A stretch of 64,000 bases of DNA. Source: Acidimicrobiaceae bacterium (GTDB lineage: Bacteria; Actinomycetota; Acidimicrobiia; Acidimicrobiales; Ilumatobacteraceae). The DNA is taken from NCBI GenBank assembly GCA_020637295.1, contig JACJWF010000003.1:1-64000 (forward strand). Direction: 5' to 3'. The notes under the pieces were generated by a model. It saw nothing but the letters and a program-made list of their open reading frames with translations. It had not been told where the DNA came from and searched no databases. Positions 57,176-64,000 of the stretch are shown here, piece after piece. Within the stretch, counting starts at the first letter, position 1. The number at the start of each line of letters is the position of its first letter. The position numbers and the translations under genes are program-made.

Positions 57176-57952
57176 TCAGTCGGAGGCGCCGCTCAGGCGC
57201 ATGCGCTTCATGCGGAAGACCGCGAGTGCCAGCGCGGCCGCAGCGACGACGGCCAGGCGCACGACGGCGTCGGCCCCTGCGGGGATGCCGTCGCGGATGA
57301 GTCGTGCCGGAGGGTTGTCGATGAGGCCGACGAAGATGGCACGCGACTCCCACGTCGGCGAGAGCTGGGCGATGCCGGTGAGCGCCTCCCCGAGCAGCCG
57401 CTCCACCAGGAACACGAGGGTCAGCGCCCACACCGCGGTGCGCCGGGTGATGCAGCCGATGGCGATGAAGAGGGCGATGTAGGCGACGCTGCCCACGGCC
57501 GACGCCACGTAGGCCGCGCCCGCGCTCCGCGTGCTGCCAGCGACGACCGCGGCCAGTGCCGACGCGGGTGCGATGGTGACCATCGCGACCGCGGAACCAG
57601 TGATCCAGCGCCCGACCACGATCTGCCAGCGCGGCGCAGGCGTGAGCCAGGTGAAGTGGAACGTACCGGCGCGCACTTCGGCACCCAGCACCGAGTCGCC
57701 GATGATCAGCGCGGTGATGGGCATGGCCAGGCTGAAGATGCCCTCGGCCGCCACGTTGGCGAAGGCCCGGTCGCGCGGGAGGTCGATGGCCCGGGCGAGC
57801 AGACCGAACAGCAGCGCGCCCACGCACGGCATCAGCAACGCCAGCCACCGCTTCGGTGGGAAGCAGGAGCGGCGGGCGTACAGCATGATCGCCACCAGCC
57901 GGGGCGTCAGGCGCTGCCGGCCTGCGGCGGCGACGGGTGCAGCATCGGTCAT
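57176..57952 (-). CDS. ABC-2 type permease
   Basis: 258 residues, about six hydrophobic helices (LALLMPCVGALLFGLLA, GIFSLAMPITALIIGD, AYVASAVGSVAYIALFIAIG, VVRLAVVAAAALALAVF). The segment GAEVRAGTFHFTWLTPAPRWQIVVGRW between helices 2 and 3 resembles the ABC-2 coupling region. Last gene of a four-gene operon; overlaps the ATPase gene by ATGA. Expected to act in export or membrane signalling with that ATPase. Confidence 0.85.
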   Translation of the reverse strand: MTDAAPVAAAGRQRLTPRLVAIMLYARRSCFPPKRWLALLMPCVGALLFGLLARAIDLPRDRAFANVAAEGIFSLAMPITALIIGDSVLGAEVRAGTFHFTWLTPAPRWQIVVGRWITGSAVAMVTIAPASALAAVVAGSTRSAGAAYVASAVGSVAYIALFIAIGCITRRTAVWALTLVFLVERLLGEALTGIAQLSPTWESRAIFVGLIDNPPARLIRDGIPAGADAVVRLAVVAAAALALAVFRMKRMRLSGASD

Positions 57953-58938
57953 CGCACGAGCTCCCGGAAGAGGCTCTCCAGCGAGTCGTCCAGCGGCCGC
58001 ACCTCGTGCAGCCGGATCGACGCGTCCCTGGCGAGACGAGGCAGGGCGGCGGCCAGCTCACGTGCCTGCAGCGTCTGCACGACCAGGCCGTCACGCTTGG
58101 GGTCGAACGTCAGACCTGTCACGGCCGCCAGGCCCACGAGCGCGCTCCCGAGGCGGCGGCCGTCGTCGCACCGCACGAGCACGTGCCGGGGCGTGTCGTC
58201 CATCGCGTCGCGGATCGCGCGATGGCTGCCAGCGGCAGCGAGCCGACCGTGCACCAGGACGATCACGCGCTCGGCCATCCGCTCCACTTCGTTGAGCACG
58301 TGCGAGCTGACGATGACGGTGCGTCCGGCAGCCCCCAGCCGTCTGAACAGCGCGATGAGGTGGGCACGCTGCACCGGATCGGCGCCGTTCAGCGGTTCGT
58401 CGAGCACCAGCACCCGTGGGTCGCACACGAGCGCAGCGGCGATCTTGGTGCGCTGGCGCATGCCCTTGCTGAACGTGTCGACGCGCCGGTCGGCCGCATC
58501 GAGGAGGCCGACCTCGCCCAACGCCGCGTCGGGGGCGCTGCGGTCGGCCACCTGGCGCAGGTCGGCGATGTACCGCACGAACTGGCGAGCCGTCAGGCCC
58601 GGCGGCACGGCTTCGTCCTCCGGCACCAGCGCCATCCGGTGGTGCACCTGGCGGTCGGTCCGCGGGTTGCGGCCCTCGACCAGCACGCTGCCTTCGTTCA
58701 CGCGTGTGAGCCCGGTGATCGCCCGCATCAGCGTGGTCTTGCCGGCCCCGTTCGGGCCGAGCAGGCCACTGACCCCCGCGCCGAACGAACAGCTCAGCTC
58801 GGAGAGCGCGACCTTCGGCCCGAACCAGACCGACACGTCCCGCGCCTCGACGGTGGCATCGGCCACGAAGGCGGGGTCGAACTGGTCGGGCGGCACGGTG
58901 CCGTGGACGGCCTCCGGAGGGAGCGGGTGGTCGGTCAT
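57949..58938 (-). CDS. ABC transporter ATP-binding protein
   Basis: 329 residues. Walker A GLLGPNGAGKTTLMRAI, signature FSKGMRQRTKIA (LSGGQ replaced by SKGMR, as is usual in NatA/DrrA-like ATPases), Walker B VLVLDEPLNGADP and switch VSSHVLNEVE. The extra 90-residue C-terminal domain is typical of DrrA-like proteins. Coupled at both ends to permease genes. Probably drives the permease at 57176-57952. Confidence 0.92.
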   Translation of the reverse strand: MTDHPLPPEAVHGTVPPDQFDPAFVADATVEARDVSVWFGPKVALSELSCSFGAGVSGLLGPNGAGKTTLMRAITGLTRVNEGSVLVEGRNPRTDRQVHHRMALVPEDEAVPPGLTARQFVRYIADLRQVADRSAPDAALGEVGLLDAADRRVDTFSKGMRQRTKIAAALVCDPRVLVLDEPLNGADPVQRAHLIALFRRLGAAGRTVIVSSHVLNEVERMAERVIVLVHGRLAAAGSHRAIRDAMDDTPRHVLVRCDDGRRLGSALVGLAAVTGLTFDPKRDGLVVQTLQARELAAALPRLARDASIRLHEVRPLDDSLESLFRELVR

Positions 58939-59852
58939 CGCTCCACCCACCGGTAACGACGCCAGAGCACGCCGAGGCCGAGGCCGAGGACCGCGACGTA
59001 GAGCCCGACCGCGTACATCCCACCGCGGTCCACGCCGCCTAGCGGCGACGCCGGGTCGACATGGCCGAGGAACACCAGGTCGCGAAGGTAGAGCGGCAGC
59101 CGCAGCACGTTGACGAGTGCCCCGGGCGAGCCCGGGCTCGGCCCGCGATCGGGGCCGTTGTCGACGATGACCGCGGACGCGATCGACGTGACGAGGAAGA
59201 GCCCGATCACCGATGCCCCGGCCACGATCCGCCGGTCGGTGAGTGACGCCACCGCGCACCCGACGACGGCGTAGTACACGGCCAACAGGGCGACCGATGC
59301 CGGCACGTGCCACAAGACGTCGAGGTGCCCGGTGAAGTAGTCGAGTGCGCTGTCGCTGACGAGCATGTTGCCGACGAACAGCACCACCTGCGGCAGGAAG
59401 GAGAAGGCGAACAGGATGGTAGTGATCGAGCCGACCTTGGCCACCACGTAGTCGGTGCCCACGAGCGGTCGCGAGAACATGAGCGGCAGCACACGCTGGC
59501 GGCGGTCTGGGCACATGACGTCCGGAGCAACCAGCGCAACGAAGAGCAGCAGCGCCGACGACACACCCACATAGTCGCGGTAGGTGATGATCTCGATGGG
59601 CAGCCGCCGCTCCCGGGTGATGTAGCCGATGCCCACGTTGACGATGGCCGGCACGCTCACCACCGCCAGCAGCACGAACGGCGCCACCTTCTGTCGCCAC
59701 GACCTCCGCAGGCCCAACGCCCTGCGGATGGACGCGCGATACAGCGCGGCAGTGGCGGCCGCCCGCCGGCCCCGCGGCCCTTCGTAGGGCCGGTACGACC
59801 GGTCGTAGACGGCGCCGCGCCGGGCGCCCGGGCTCTCGGCCGCGGCGCTCAT
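58935..59852 (-). CDS. ABC-2 type permease
   Basis: 305 residues with a charged N-terminus (DRSYRPYEGPRGRR) and six hydrophobic helices (VAPFVLLAVVSVPAIVNVGIG, ALLLFVALVAPDVMC, ILFAFSFLPQVVLFVG, VALLAVYYAVVGCAVASL, MYAVGLYVAVLGLGLGVLW). The N-terminal YRPYEGPR motif is common in ABC-2 permeases next to DrrA-like ATPases. Overlaps neighbours by ATGA on both sides. Confidence 0.87.
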   Translation of the reverse strand: MSAAAESPGARRGAVYDRSYRPYEGPRGRRAAATAALYRASIRRALGLRRSWRQKVAPFVLLAVVSVPAIVNVGIGYITRERRLPIEIITYRDYVGVSSALLLFVALVAPDVMCPDRRQRVLPLMFSRPLVGTDYVVAKVGSITTILFAFSFLPQVVLFVGNMLVSDSALDYFTGHLDVLWHVPASVALLAVYYAVVGCAVASLTDRRIVAGASVIGLFLVTSIASAVIVDNGPDRGPSPGSPGALVNVLRLPLYLRDLVFLGHVDPASPLGGVDRGGMYAVGLYVAVLGLGLGVLWRRYRWVER

Positions 59853-60766
59853 TCCGGCCCTCCCGCACTCCGCAGGAACACCTCGTCCAGCGAGGTGAGC
59901 CGGGTCGACAGCCGGAACAGGGGCAGCCCGAGATCGGCGACGACGTCGCGGACGAGATCGAGCTGCAGGTCGCCGTCGACCGTGGCCTCGACCGCACCGT
60001 TGACCACCGCGGCGGCCACGCCCGCACGGGCCAGCCCTGCGACCAGTTCGTCGTGGTGCCGGCCGACGTCCACGGTCACCGCGCCCGTGCGGTCGAGCAG
60101 CGAGGCCGTCTCCCCGGCCACGACCAACCTGCCGGCGTCGATCATCACCACGTGGTCGCAGACCTGCTGCACGTCGTCGAGCAGGTGGGTGGCCATGATC
60201 ACGGAGATGCCGAAGGTGCCGAGACGGGCCACCAGGGCCAGCATCTCCTCCCGGCCGAGGGGGTCCAGCCCGGCCGTCGGCTCGTCCAGCAGCACCAGTT
60301 CCGGGTCGCCCACCAGCGCTTGGGCCAGCTTCGTGCGCTGGCGCATGCCCGTGGAGAAGCCGCCGATCGGCCGGAAGCGGGCTTCGTCCAGCCCGACCAG
60401 GTCGAGGATGTCGGAGGCCCGCTGACGCGCCGCCCGGCGGGGCAGGCCGCTGAGCTCGCCGAACGTCGACACCACGTCGGCGGCCGTCTGGTCGAGCGGT
60501 AGGCAATCATGCTCGGGCATGTAGCCGAGGCGCGACCGCACCTCGATCGGGTCGGCGGCCACGTCGACACCGCAGACCTGGATGTGACCCTCGGTGGGCT
60601 GCGTGAGGCCGAGCAGCAGGCGGAACATCGTCGACTTCCCTGCGCCGTTCGCGCCGACCAGGCCGATGAGGCCGCGGGGCACCTCGAGCGTCAGCCCGTC
60701 GAGCGCCGTGACGGCGGGATACCGCTTGGTGAGGGCCGTCAACCGGAGCAGCACGTCCACGTCCAC
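59849..60766 (-). CDS. ABC transporter ATP-binding protein, first gene of ABC-2 operon
   Basis: 305 residues from a GTG. Walker A GLVGANGAGKSTMFRLL, signature FSTGMRQRTKLA, Walker B LVLLDEPTAGLDP, switch MATHLLDDVQ and a C-terminal DrrA-like domain. With the next three genes it forms two ATPase-permease pairs, which probably assemble as one exporter with two different halves. CAGACT seven bases before the GTG is a possible leaderless -10. Divergent from the AbrB/PIN pair. Confidence 0.92.
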   Translation of the reverse strand: MDVDVLLRLTALTKRYPAVTALDGLTLEVPRGLIGLVGANGAGKSTMFRLLLGLTQPTEGHIQVCGVDVAADPIEVRSRLGYMPEHDCLPLDQTAADVVSTFGELSGLPRRAARQRASDILDLVGLDEARFRPIGGFSTGMRQRTKLAQALVGDPELVLLDEPTAGLDPLGREEMLALVARLGTFGISVIMATHLLDDVQQVCDHVVMIDAGRLVVAGETASLLDRTGAVTVDVGRHHDELVAGLARAGVAAAVVNGAVEATVDGDLQLDLVRDVVADLGLPLFRLSTRLTSLDEVFLRSAGGPE

Positions 60767-60841
60767 GCCGTGGAGTCTGTCAGAGACGGCCGAACCCTTG
60801 GCCTCGCCCGCAGCCGGTTCCCCGGCAGGGGGGCGCCTGGT

Positions 60842-60857
60842 GATGGTACGATGGTAC
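60842..60857 (+). promoter_or_regulatory. Promoter and tandem-repeat operator of the AbrB/PIN pair
   Basis: GATGGTAC is repeated without gap (60842-60849, 60850-60857) and overlaps the -10 TACGAT (60847-60852), which is seven bases before the ATG. A repressor on the repeat would occlude the promoter, as expected of antitoxin autoregulation. Confidence 0.6.
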
Positions 60858-60859
60858 CC

Positions 60860-61105
60860 ATGGTGGTTTCAATCGATCGAGCGGGTCGTGTGGTCATTCC
60901 GAAGGACATCCGCGACCGCCTCGAGTTGGGCGCCGACGCCGAAGTCGAGATCGAGGTGGTCGGCGATTGCATCCACCTCCAGCCAGTTCGCCGCCGAGGC
61001 CGCCGAGTGGTGATGGTCGACGGGTGGCCGGTCATCGAGCGGGGCGACGGCCCGATGCTCACCGACGCCGATGTGCAGCGCCTCCGCGATGCCGACCAGA
61101 GGTAG
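60860..61105 (+). CDS. AbrB/MazE-type antitoxin
   Basis: 81 residues from the ATG at 60860. The swapped-hairpin fold is clear: VVSIDRAGRVVIPKDIRDRLELGADAEVEIEVVGDCIHLQPV. The C-terminal part (WPVIERGDGPMLTDADVQRLRDADQ) should bind the toxin. It overlaps the PIN gene by 17 nt. TACGAT upstream supports a leaderless message. Confidence 0.92.
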   Translation: MVVSIDRAGRVVIPKDIRDRLELGADAEVEIEVVGDCIHLQPVRRRGRRVVMVDGWPVIERGDGPMLTDADVQRLRDADQR

Positions 61106-61514
61106 GTCGTGGGCGGTCGACACCAGCGTGGCCGTCGCCGCGCTTGATGCGGCGCACGCGGCACATGCCGACTGCAGGTCCGTGGTGCAGGCGCGCCGAC
61201 CGAGCCTTGCCGGCCACGCAGCGTTCGAGACGTACTCGGTCCTGACCCGGCTGCCCGGCCAGTTGGCGCTCGATGGGCCCACCGCGGCCGGGCTGCTGGC
61301 GCAGGTGTTCCCGATGATCGTCGCCCTGGACGCAGCCGATGCGCCGAGTCTGCTCGCCCGTTTCGGGTCCATCGGCATCGTCGGCGGCGCGGTCTACGAC
61401 GGGCTGGTGGGTGAGGCTGCTCGGGCACACGGTTGCGTCCTGCTCACCCGCGACCTGCGGGCGCGGCGCACGTACGACCTGCTCGGTGTGGAGTACGAGT
61501 TGATCGGCGTGTGA
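61089..61514 (+). CDS. PIN-domain toxin (VapC-like)
   Basis: 141 residues from the ATG at 61089 (another ATG six codons earlier is possible). Acidic PIN residues are in WAVDTSVAVAALDAAHAA, HAAFETYSVLTRLP, GGAVYDGLVGEAARAHG and LLTRDLRARRTYDLLG. Overlapped by the antitoxin gene. Fourth toxin-antitoxin pair in the window; this one lies just upstream of tuf. Confidence 0.92.
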   Translation: MPTRGRSWAVDTSVAVAALDAAHAAHADCRSVVQARRPSLAGHAAFETYSVLTRLPGQLALDGPTAAGLLAQVFPMIVALDAADAPSLLARFGSIGIVGGAVYDGLVGEAARAHGCVLLTRDLRARRTYDLLGVEYELIGV

Positions 61515-61563
61515 CGACTGGCGGCCACCACGATGCCGGGTGGAGATGCCGTCCAGCCACCGC

Positions 61564-61569
61564 TACAAT
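61564..61569 (+). promoter_or_regulatory. -10 element TACAAT of tuf
   Basis: TACAAT would start a leader of about 40 nt containing GCGGAGAG before the ATG, consistent with a strongly translated, leadered message. Confidence 0.5.
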
Positions 61570-61617
61570 CCCTGCGTTCTTTGACAACCCACTTGATCCC
61601 CGAAAGCGGAGAGCACC

Positions 61618-62802
61618 ATGAGCAAGGCCAAGTTCGAGCGCACGAAGCCGCATGTGAACATCGGCACGATGGGTCATATTGACCACGGCAAGACGACGTT
61701 GACGGCCGCCATCTCGAAGACGTTGGCGGATAAGGGGTTGGCGCAGTACACGCCGTTCGATCAGATCGACAAGGCGCCGGAGGAGAAGGCGCGTGGGATC
61801 ACGATCTCGATTGCGCACATCGAGTATGAGACGGCGAATCGTCACTATGCGCATGTGGACATGCCGGGTCATGCTGACTACATCAAGAACATGATCACGG
61901 GTGCGGCGCAGGTGGATGGTGCGATTTTGGTGGTTGCGGCGACGGATGGTCCGATGCCGCAGACGCGTGAGCATGTGTTGTTGGCTCGTCAGGTGGGTGT
62001 GCCGTACATCGTGGTGGCGTTGAACAAGGCTGACATGGTGGAGGACGAGGAGTTGTTGGAGCTTGTCGAGCTTGAGGTTCGTGAGCTGTTGAACGAGTAC
62101 GAGTTCCCTGGTGATGATTGTCCGGTGGTTCGTGTCAGCGCGTTGAAGGCTCTGGAGGGTGACGCGGCGTGGCAGGACAAGGTGATGGAGTTGATGGCGG
62201 CGTGTGATGAGGCGATTCCGGAGCCGCAGCGTGATCTGGACAAGCCGTTCTTGATGCCGATCGAGGATGTGTTCACGATCACGGGTCGTGGGACGGTGGT
62301 CACTGGGAAGGTGGAGCAGGGCAAGGTTCACACGGGTGACGAGATCGAGATCGTCGGGTTGCGGGCGACGCAGAAGACGGTGTGCACGGGTGTGGAGATG
62401 TTCCGCAAGTTGCTCGATGAGGGTCAGGCCGGTGACAACATCGGTGCGCTCCTTCGTGGGACGAAGAAGGAGGAGGTGGAGCGTGGGCAGGTGTTGTGCA
62501 AGCCCGGCAGCATCACTCCGCATACCCATTTCGAGGGTCAGGTGTATGTGCTGACCGCGTCGGAGGGTGGCCGTCACAAGCCGTTCTTCAACAACTATCG
62601 GCCGCAGTTCTTCTTCCGGACCACGGATGTCACCGGGACGATCCAGTTGCCGGAGGGGACCGAGATGGTGATGCCGGGCGACAACATCACGATCACGGTC
62701 GAGTTGGGCAAGCCGATCGCCATGGACGAGGGCCTGCGGTTCGCCATCCGTGAGGGTGGCCGTACCGTCGGCGCCGGCCGCGTCACCAAGATCACCAAGT
62801 GA
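61618..62802 (+). CDS. tuf: Elongation factor Tu
   Basis: 394 residues. GTPase motifs GHIDHGKTTLTAAISK, RGITISIAHIEYE, DMPGHADYIKNMITG and NKADMVEDEELLE; domains II and III intact (RGQVLCKPGSI, FEGQVYVLTASEGGRH, RTTDVTGTI). It brings aminoacyl-tRNA to the ribosome. Codon choice in the first 300 codons differs from all neighbours: Leu is TTG, Ala GCG, Gly GGT, Arg CGT, whereas fusA and rpsJ use CTG/CTC, GCC, GGC, CGC. This hints at foreign origin or gene conversion. rpsJ follows by 16 nt. Confidence 0.98.
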   Translation: MSKAKFERTKPHVNIGTMGHIDHGKTTLTAAISKTLADKGLAQYTPFDQIDKAPEEKARGITISIAHIEYETANRHYAHVDMPGHADYIKNMITGAAQVDGAILVVAATDGPMPQTREHVLLARQVGVPYIVVALNKADMVEDEELLELVELEVRELLNEYEFPGDDCPVVRVSALKALEGDAAWQDKVMELMAACDEAIPEPQRDLDKPFLMPIEDVFTITGRGTVVTGKVEQGKVHTGDEIEIVGLRATQKTVCTGVEMFRKLLDEGQAGDNIGALLRGTKKEEVERGQVLCKPGSITPHTHFEGQVYVLTASEGGRHKPFFNNYRPQFFFRTTDVTGTIQLPEGTEMVMPGDNITITVELGKPIAMDEGLRFAIREGGRTVGAGRVTKITK

Positions 62803-62818
62803 GACGGGCGTACTGAAC

Positions 62819-63133
62819 ATGGCACAGAGCATCCGCATCCGCCTCAAGGCGTTCGATCACGAGATCATCGACCAGTCGACGCGCAAGATCGTCGAGACGG
62901 TCACTCGTACCAATGCAACGGTGCGCGGCCCGATCCCGCTGCCCACCGACAAGCACCGGTTCACGGTCATCCGTGGCCCGCACATCGACAAGGATTCCCG
63001 CGAGCACTTCGAGATGCGCGTCCACAAGCGCCTGATCGACATCGTCGACCCGAACGCGAAGACCATCGACAGCCTGCAGCGCATCGAACTGCCGGCCGGC
63101 GTGGACATCGAGATCAAGATCCAGAGCAGCTGA
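62819..63133 (+). CDS. rpsJ: 30S ribosomal protein S10
   Basis: 104 residues from the ATG at 62819, in line with the family (SIRIRLKAFDHEIIDQSTRKIVETV start, HFEMRVHKRLIDIVDP, and the end LPAGVDIEIKIQSS). S10 sits in the 30S head and also acts in antitermination with NusB. Normally it leads the S10 operon (rplC, rplD and so on), but here a hairpin and an opposite-strand gene follow. Leader from tuf is 16 nt, so it is probably co-transcribed with tuf. Confidence 0.98.
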   Translation: MAQSIRIRLKAFDHEIIDQSTRKIVETVTRTNATVRGPIPLPTDKHRFTVIRGPHIDKDSREHFEMRVHKRLIDIVDPNAKTIDSLQRIELPAGVDIEIKIQSS

Positions 63134-63183
63134 CGCTGCCACGGACGCGGGCCGCACGGTCCGACTCCGGGGGGAATCACCAG

Positions 63184-63223
63184 CGGCCCCGCCTGCCACG
63201 AGCGATCGTGAGCGGCGGGGCCG
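63184..63223. terminator. GC-rich hairpin after rpsJ
   Basis: Perfect 10-bp stem CGGCCCCGCC / GGCGGGGCCG at 63184-63193 and 63214-63223, with an inner 5-bp stem CACGA/TCGTG in the loop. No T-run follows, as is common in high-GC actinobacteria. It lies between rpsJ and a convergent gene, so it can work in both directions. Confidence 0.75.
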
Positions 63224-63249
63224 TTGCGCGTCCAGCGAGACGGACATGG

Positions 63250-64000
63250 TCACGACTTCAGTTCGGGTGGCGTTTGGGTCTCGAGAGGCGGCGTGCCGAG
63301 TTCACTCTGGGCGGCGGCGGTGGCGGGTCGGTTGACACGGCGGACGGCCGCAGTGAGCACGCCTGCTGCCTTGGTCGCCGACTCCACGAGGGTGGGGTAC
63401 CCGACTGACTCTCGAGGCTCGTGGTCGAGGTGACGTTGGTCGGCGAACCACGCTGTGATGTGCTCGAGACGAGCCGTATGCTCCGAGAGCTTCCGCTTGT
63501 TCAGCGGAGCGAAGCCTTCGTACCCGGTCGGACGTGCCAGTCGATCGACGACTTCGTCGAGGCAGTCAGCCAGCTCTTGATCGACTCGCTCGAGCTCTGC
63601 GAGTTGGGAGTTGATGTCGGCGGCGAGGCTGGCTACGGCGCTCGGCTCGTGGATGATGGCGTGCCCCAGCCGCAGCTCCTGCCACAGCGCGTAGTTCTGC
63701 TCAGCAACGACCAGGAGCGCAACGAATTGCTGCAGGAGTTCGTCAGCGAGGTCGTCGGCTTCACTCGCGCGGCTGGCGACGCGCGGACTCTCGTCGACGG
63801 AGGCGAGTCGCTGCATCAAGTAGGCGCGGAGGGTCTCGATGTCGCGGGCGATGAGTGGACCGAGGTGGTCCACGGTCGACCAGTCGGTTGCACTGAACTC
63901 GCCCGAACGCCGGTAGCGCTCGACCAATGGCTTTAGCGTCGCTCTGTCTCCGAGCACGGCACCCAACCGCTCCGCCTGCACCAGACGGACTAGCTGGTCG
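63250..64000 (-). CDS. Hypothetical alpha-helical protein (5' partial)
   Basis: The frame is open to the right edge, so the N-terminus is missing; an internal GTG at 63981 is not the proven start. The visible 250 residues are mostly helical with coiled-coil character (ADDLADELLQQFVALLVVAEQNYALWQELRLG, INSQLAELERVDQELADCLDEVVDRL) and end in a Pro/Thr-rich tail. No family recognised. It converges on rpsJ with a hairpin in between. Confidence 0.6.
   Translation of the reverse strand, partial: DQLVRLVQAERLGAVLGDRATLKPLVERYRRSGEFSATDWSTVDHLGPLIARDIETLRAYLMQRLASVDESPRVASRASEADDLADELLQQFVALLVVAEQNYALWQELRLGHAIIHEPSAVASLAADINSQLAELERVDQELADCLDEVVDRLARPTGYEGFAPLNKRKLSEHTARLEHITAWFADQRHLDHEPRESVGYPTLVESATKAAGVLTAAVRRVNRPATAAAQSELGTPPLETQTPPELKS

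Noticed and set aside
61444..62847. 467-codon minus-strand frame opposite tuf
   Set aside because: Shadow of EF-Tu with Arg/His/Leu-rich composition.

Overview
The window is GC-rich chromosomal DNA of an actinobacterium. Several things point to the Acidimicrobiia (Ilumatobacter-like) rather than Streptomyces or mycobacteria: mycofactocin maturation genes beside an Etf/Fix complex, a halohydrin dehalogenase of the HheG type, fused Liv-type ABC ATPases, and many genes whose start codon lies 6-8 nt after a TANNNT -10 element (leaderless mRNAs). This placement is inference. No tRNA, rRNA or CRISPR array was seen. No stretch above about 300 bp lacks a gene; the longest gaps (about 170-230 bp, at 6482-6655, 20121-20351, 37565-37769 and 43778-43987) hold regulatory repeats and palindromes described below.

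Layout. 1-3.5 kb: end of a branched-chain amino acid type ABC system (tandem ATPase, binding protein). 3.4-9.3 kb, mostly minus: an envelope/electron-transfer locus with an ECF sigma factor, its membrane partner, two paralogous acidic secreted proteins, a proline-rich membrane protein carrying a G17 tract and a probable frameshift, ApbE and a ferric-reductase-like membrane protein, with ung in between. 9.3-15.9 kb: lipoprotein, 2OG-Fe(II) oxygenase, ROK kinase, zinc peptidase, acyltransferase plus racemase-like pair, DUF4395 protein. 15.8-23.8 kb, minus: etfA-fixC-fixX-etfB, then tetR-PQQ propeller-mftE-mftF; four 18-bp operator-like sites lie between the two operons. 23.9-33.7 kb: molybdopterin oxidoreductase, hypothetical protein, RNase H-like protein, arfB, ssb, PhoX-like protein and a heterodimeric ABC exporter with one degenerate ATP site.

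33.8-41.2 kb is an accessory island: VapBC-like, AbiEii/XRE and Phd/PIN toxin-antitoxin pairs, then two direct repeats of an Rhs core, each followed by a different C-terminal tip and a small membrane protein (probable immunity), and a 29-residue membrane peptide. 41.2-48.7 kb: FAD oxidoreductase, VOC protein, methyltransferase, then haloalkane dehalogenase-tetR divergent from halohydrin dehalogenase-arylsulfatase, which looks like a regulated organohalide/ester catabolic unit. 48.7-64 kb: NERD protein, fusA, TPR-methyltransferase with an acidic repeat protein, SDR, P450, a four-gene ABC-2 operon, AbrB/PIN pair, tuf, rpsJ and a partial unknown gene. The str/S10 ribosomal locus is broken: fusA is about 9 kb from tuf, and rpsJ is followed by a hairpin rather than rplC. 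Two copies of a 61-bp element with a 28-bp perfect palindrome follow fusA and form the stop codon of the P450.
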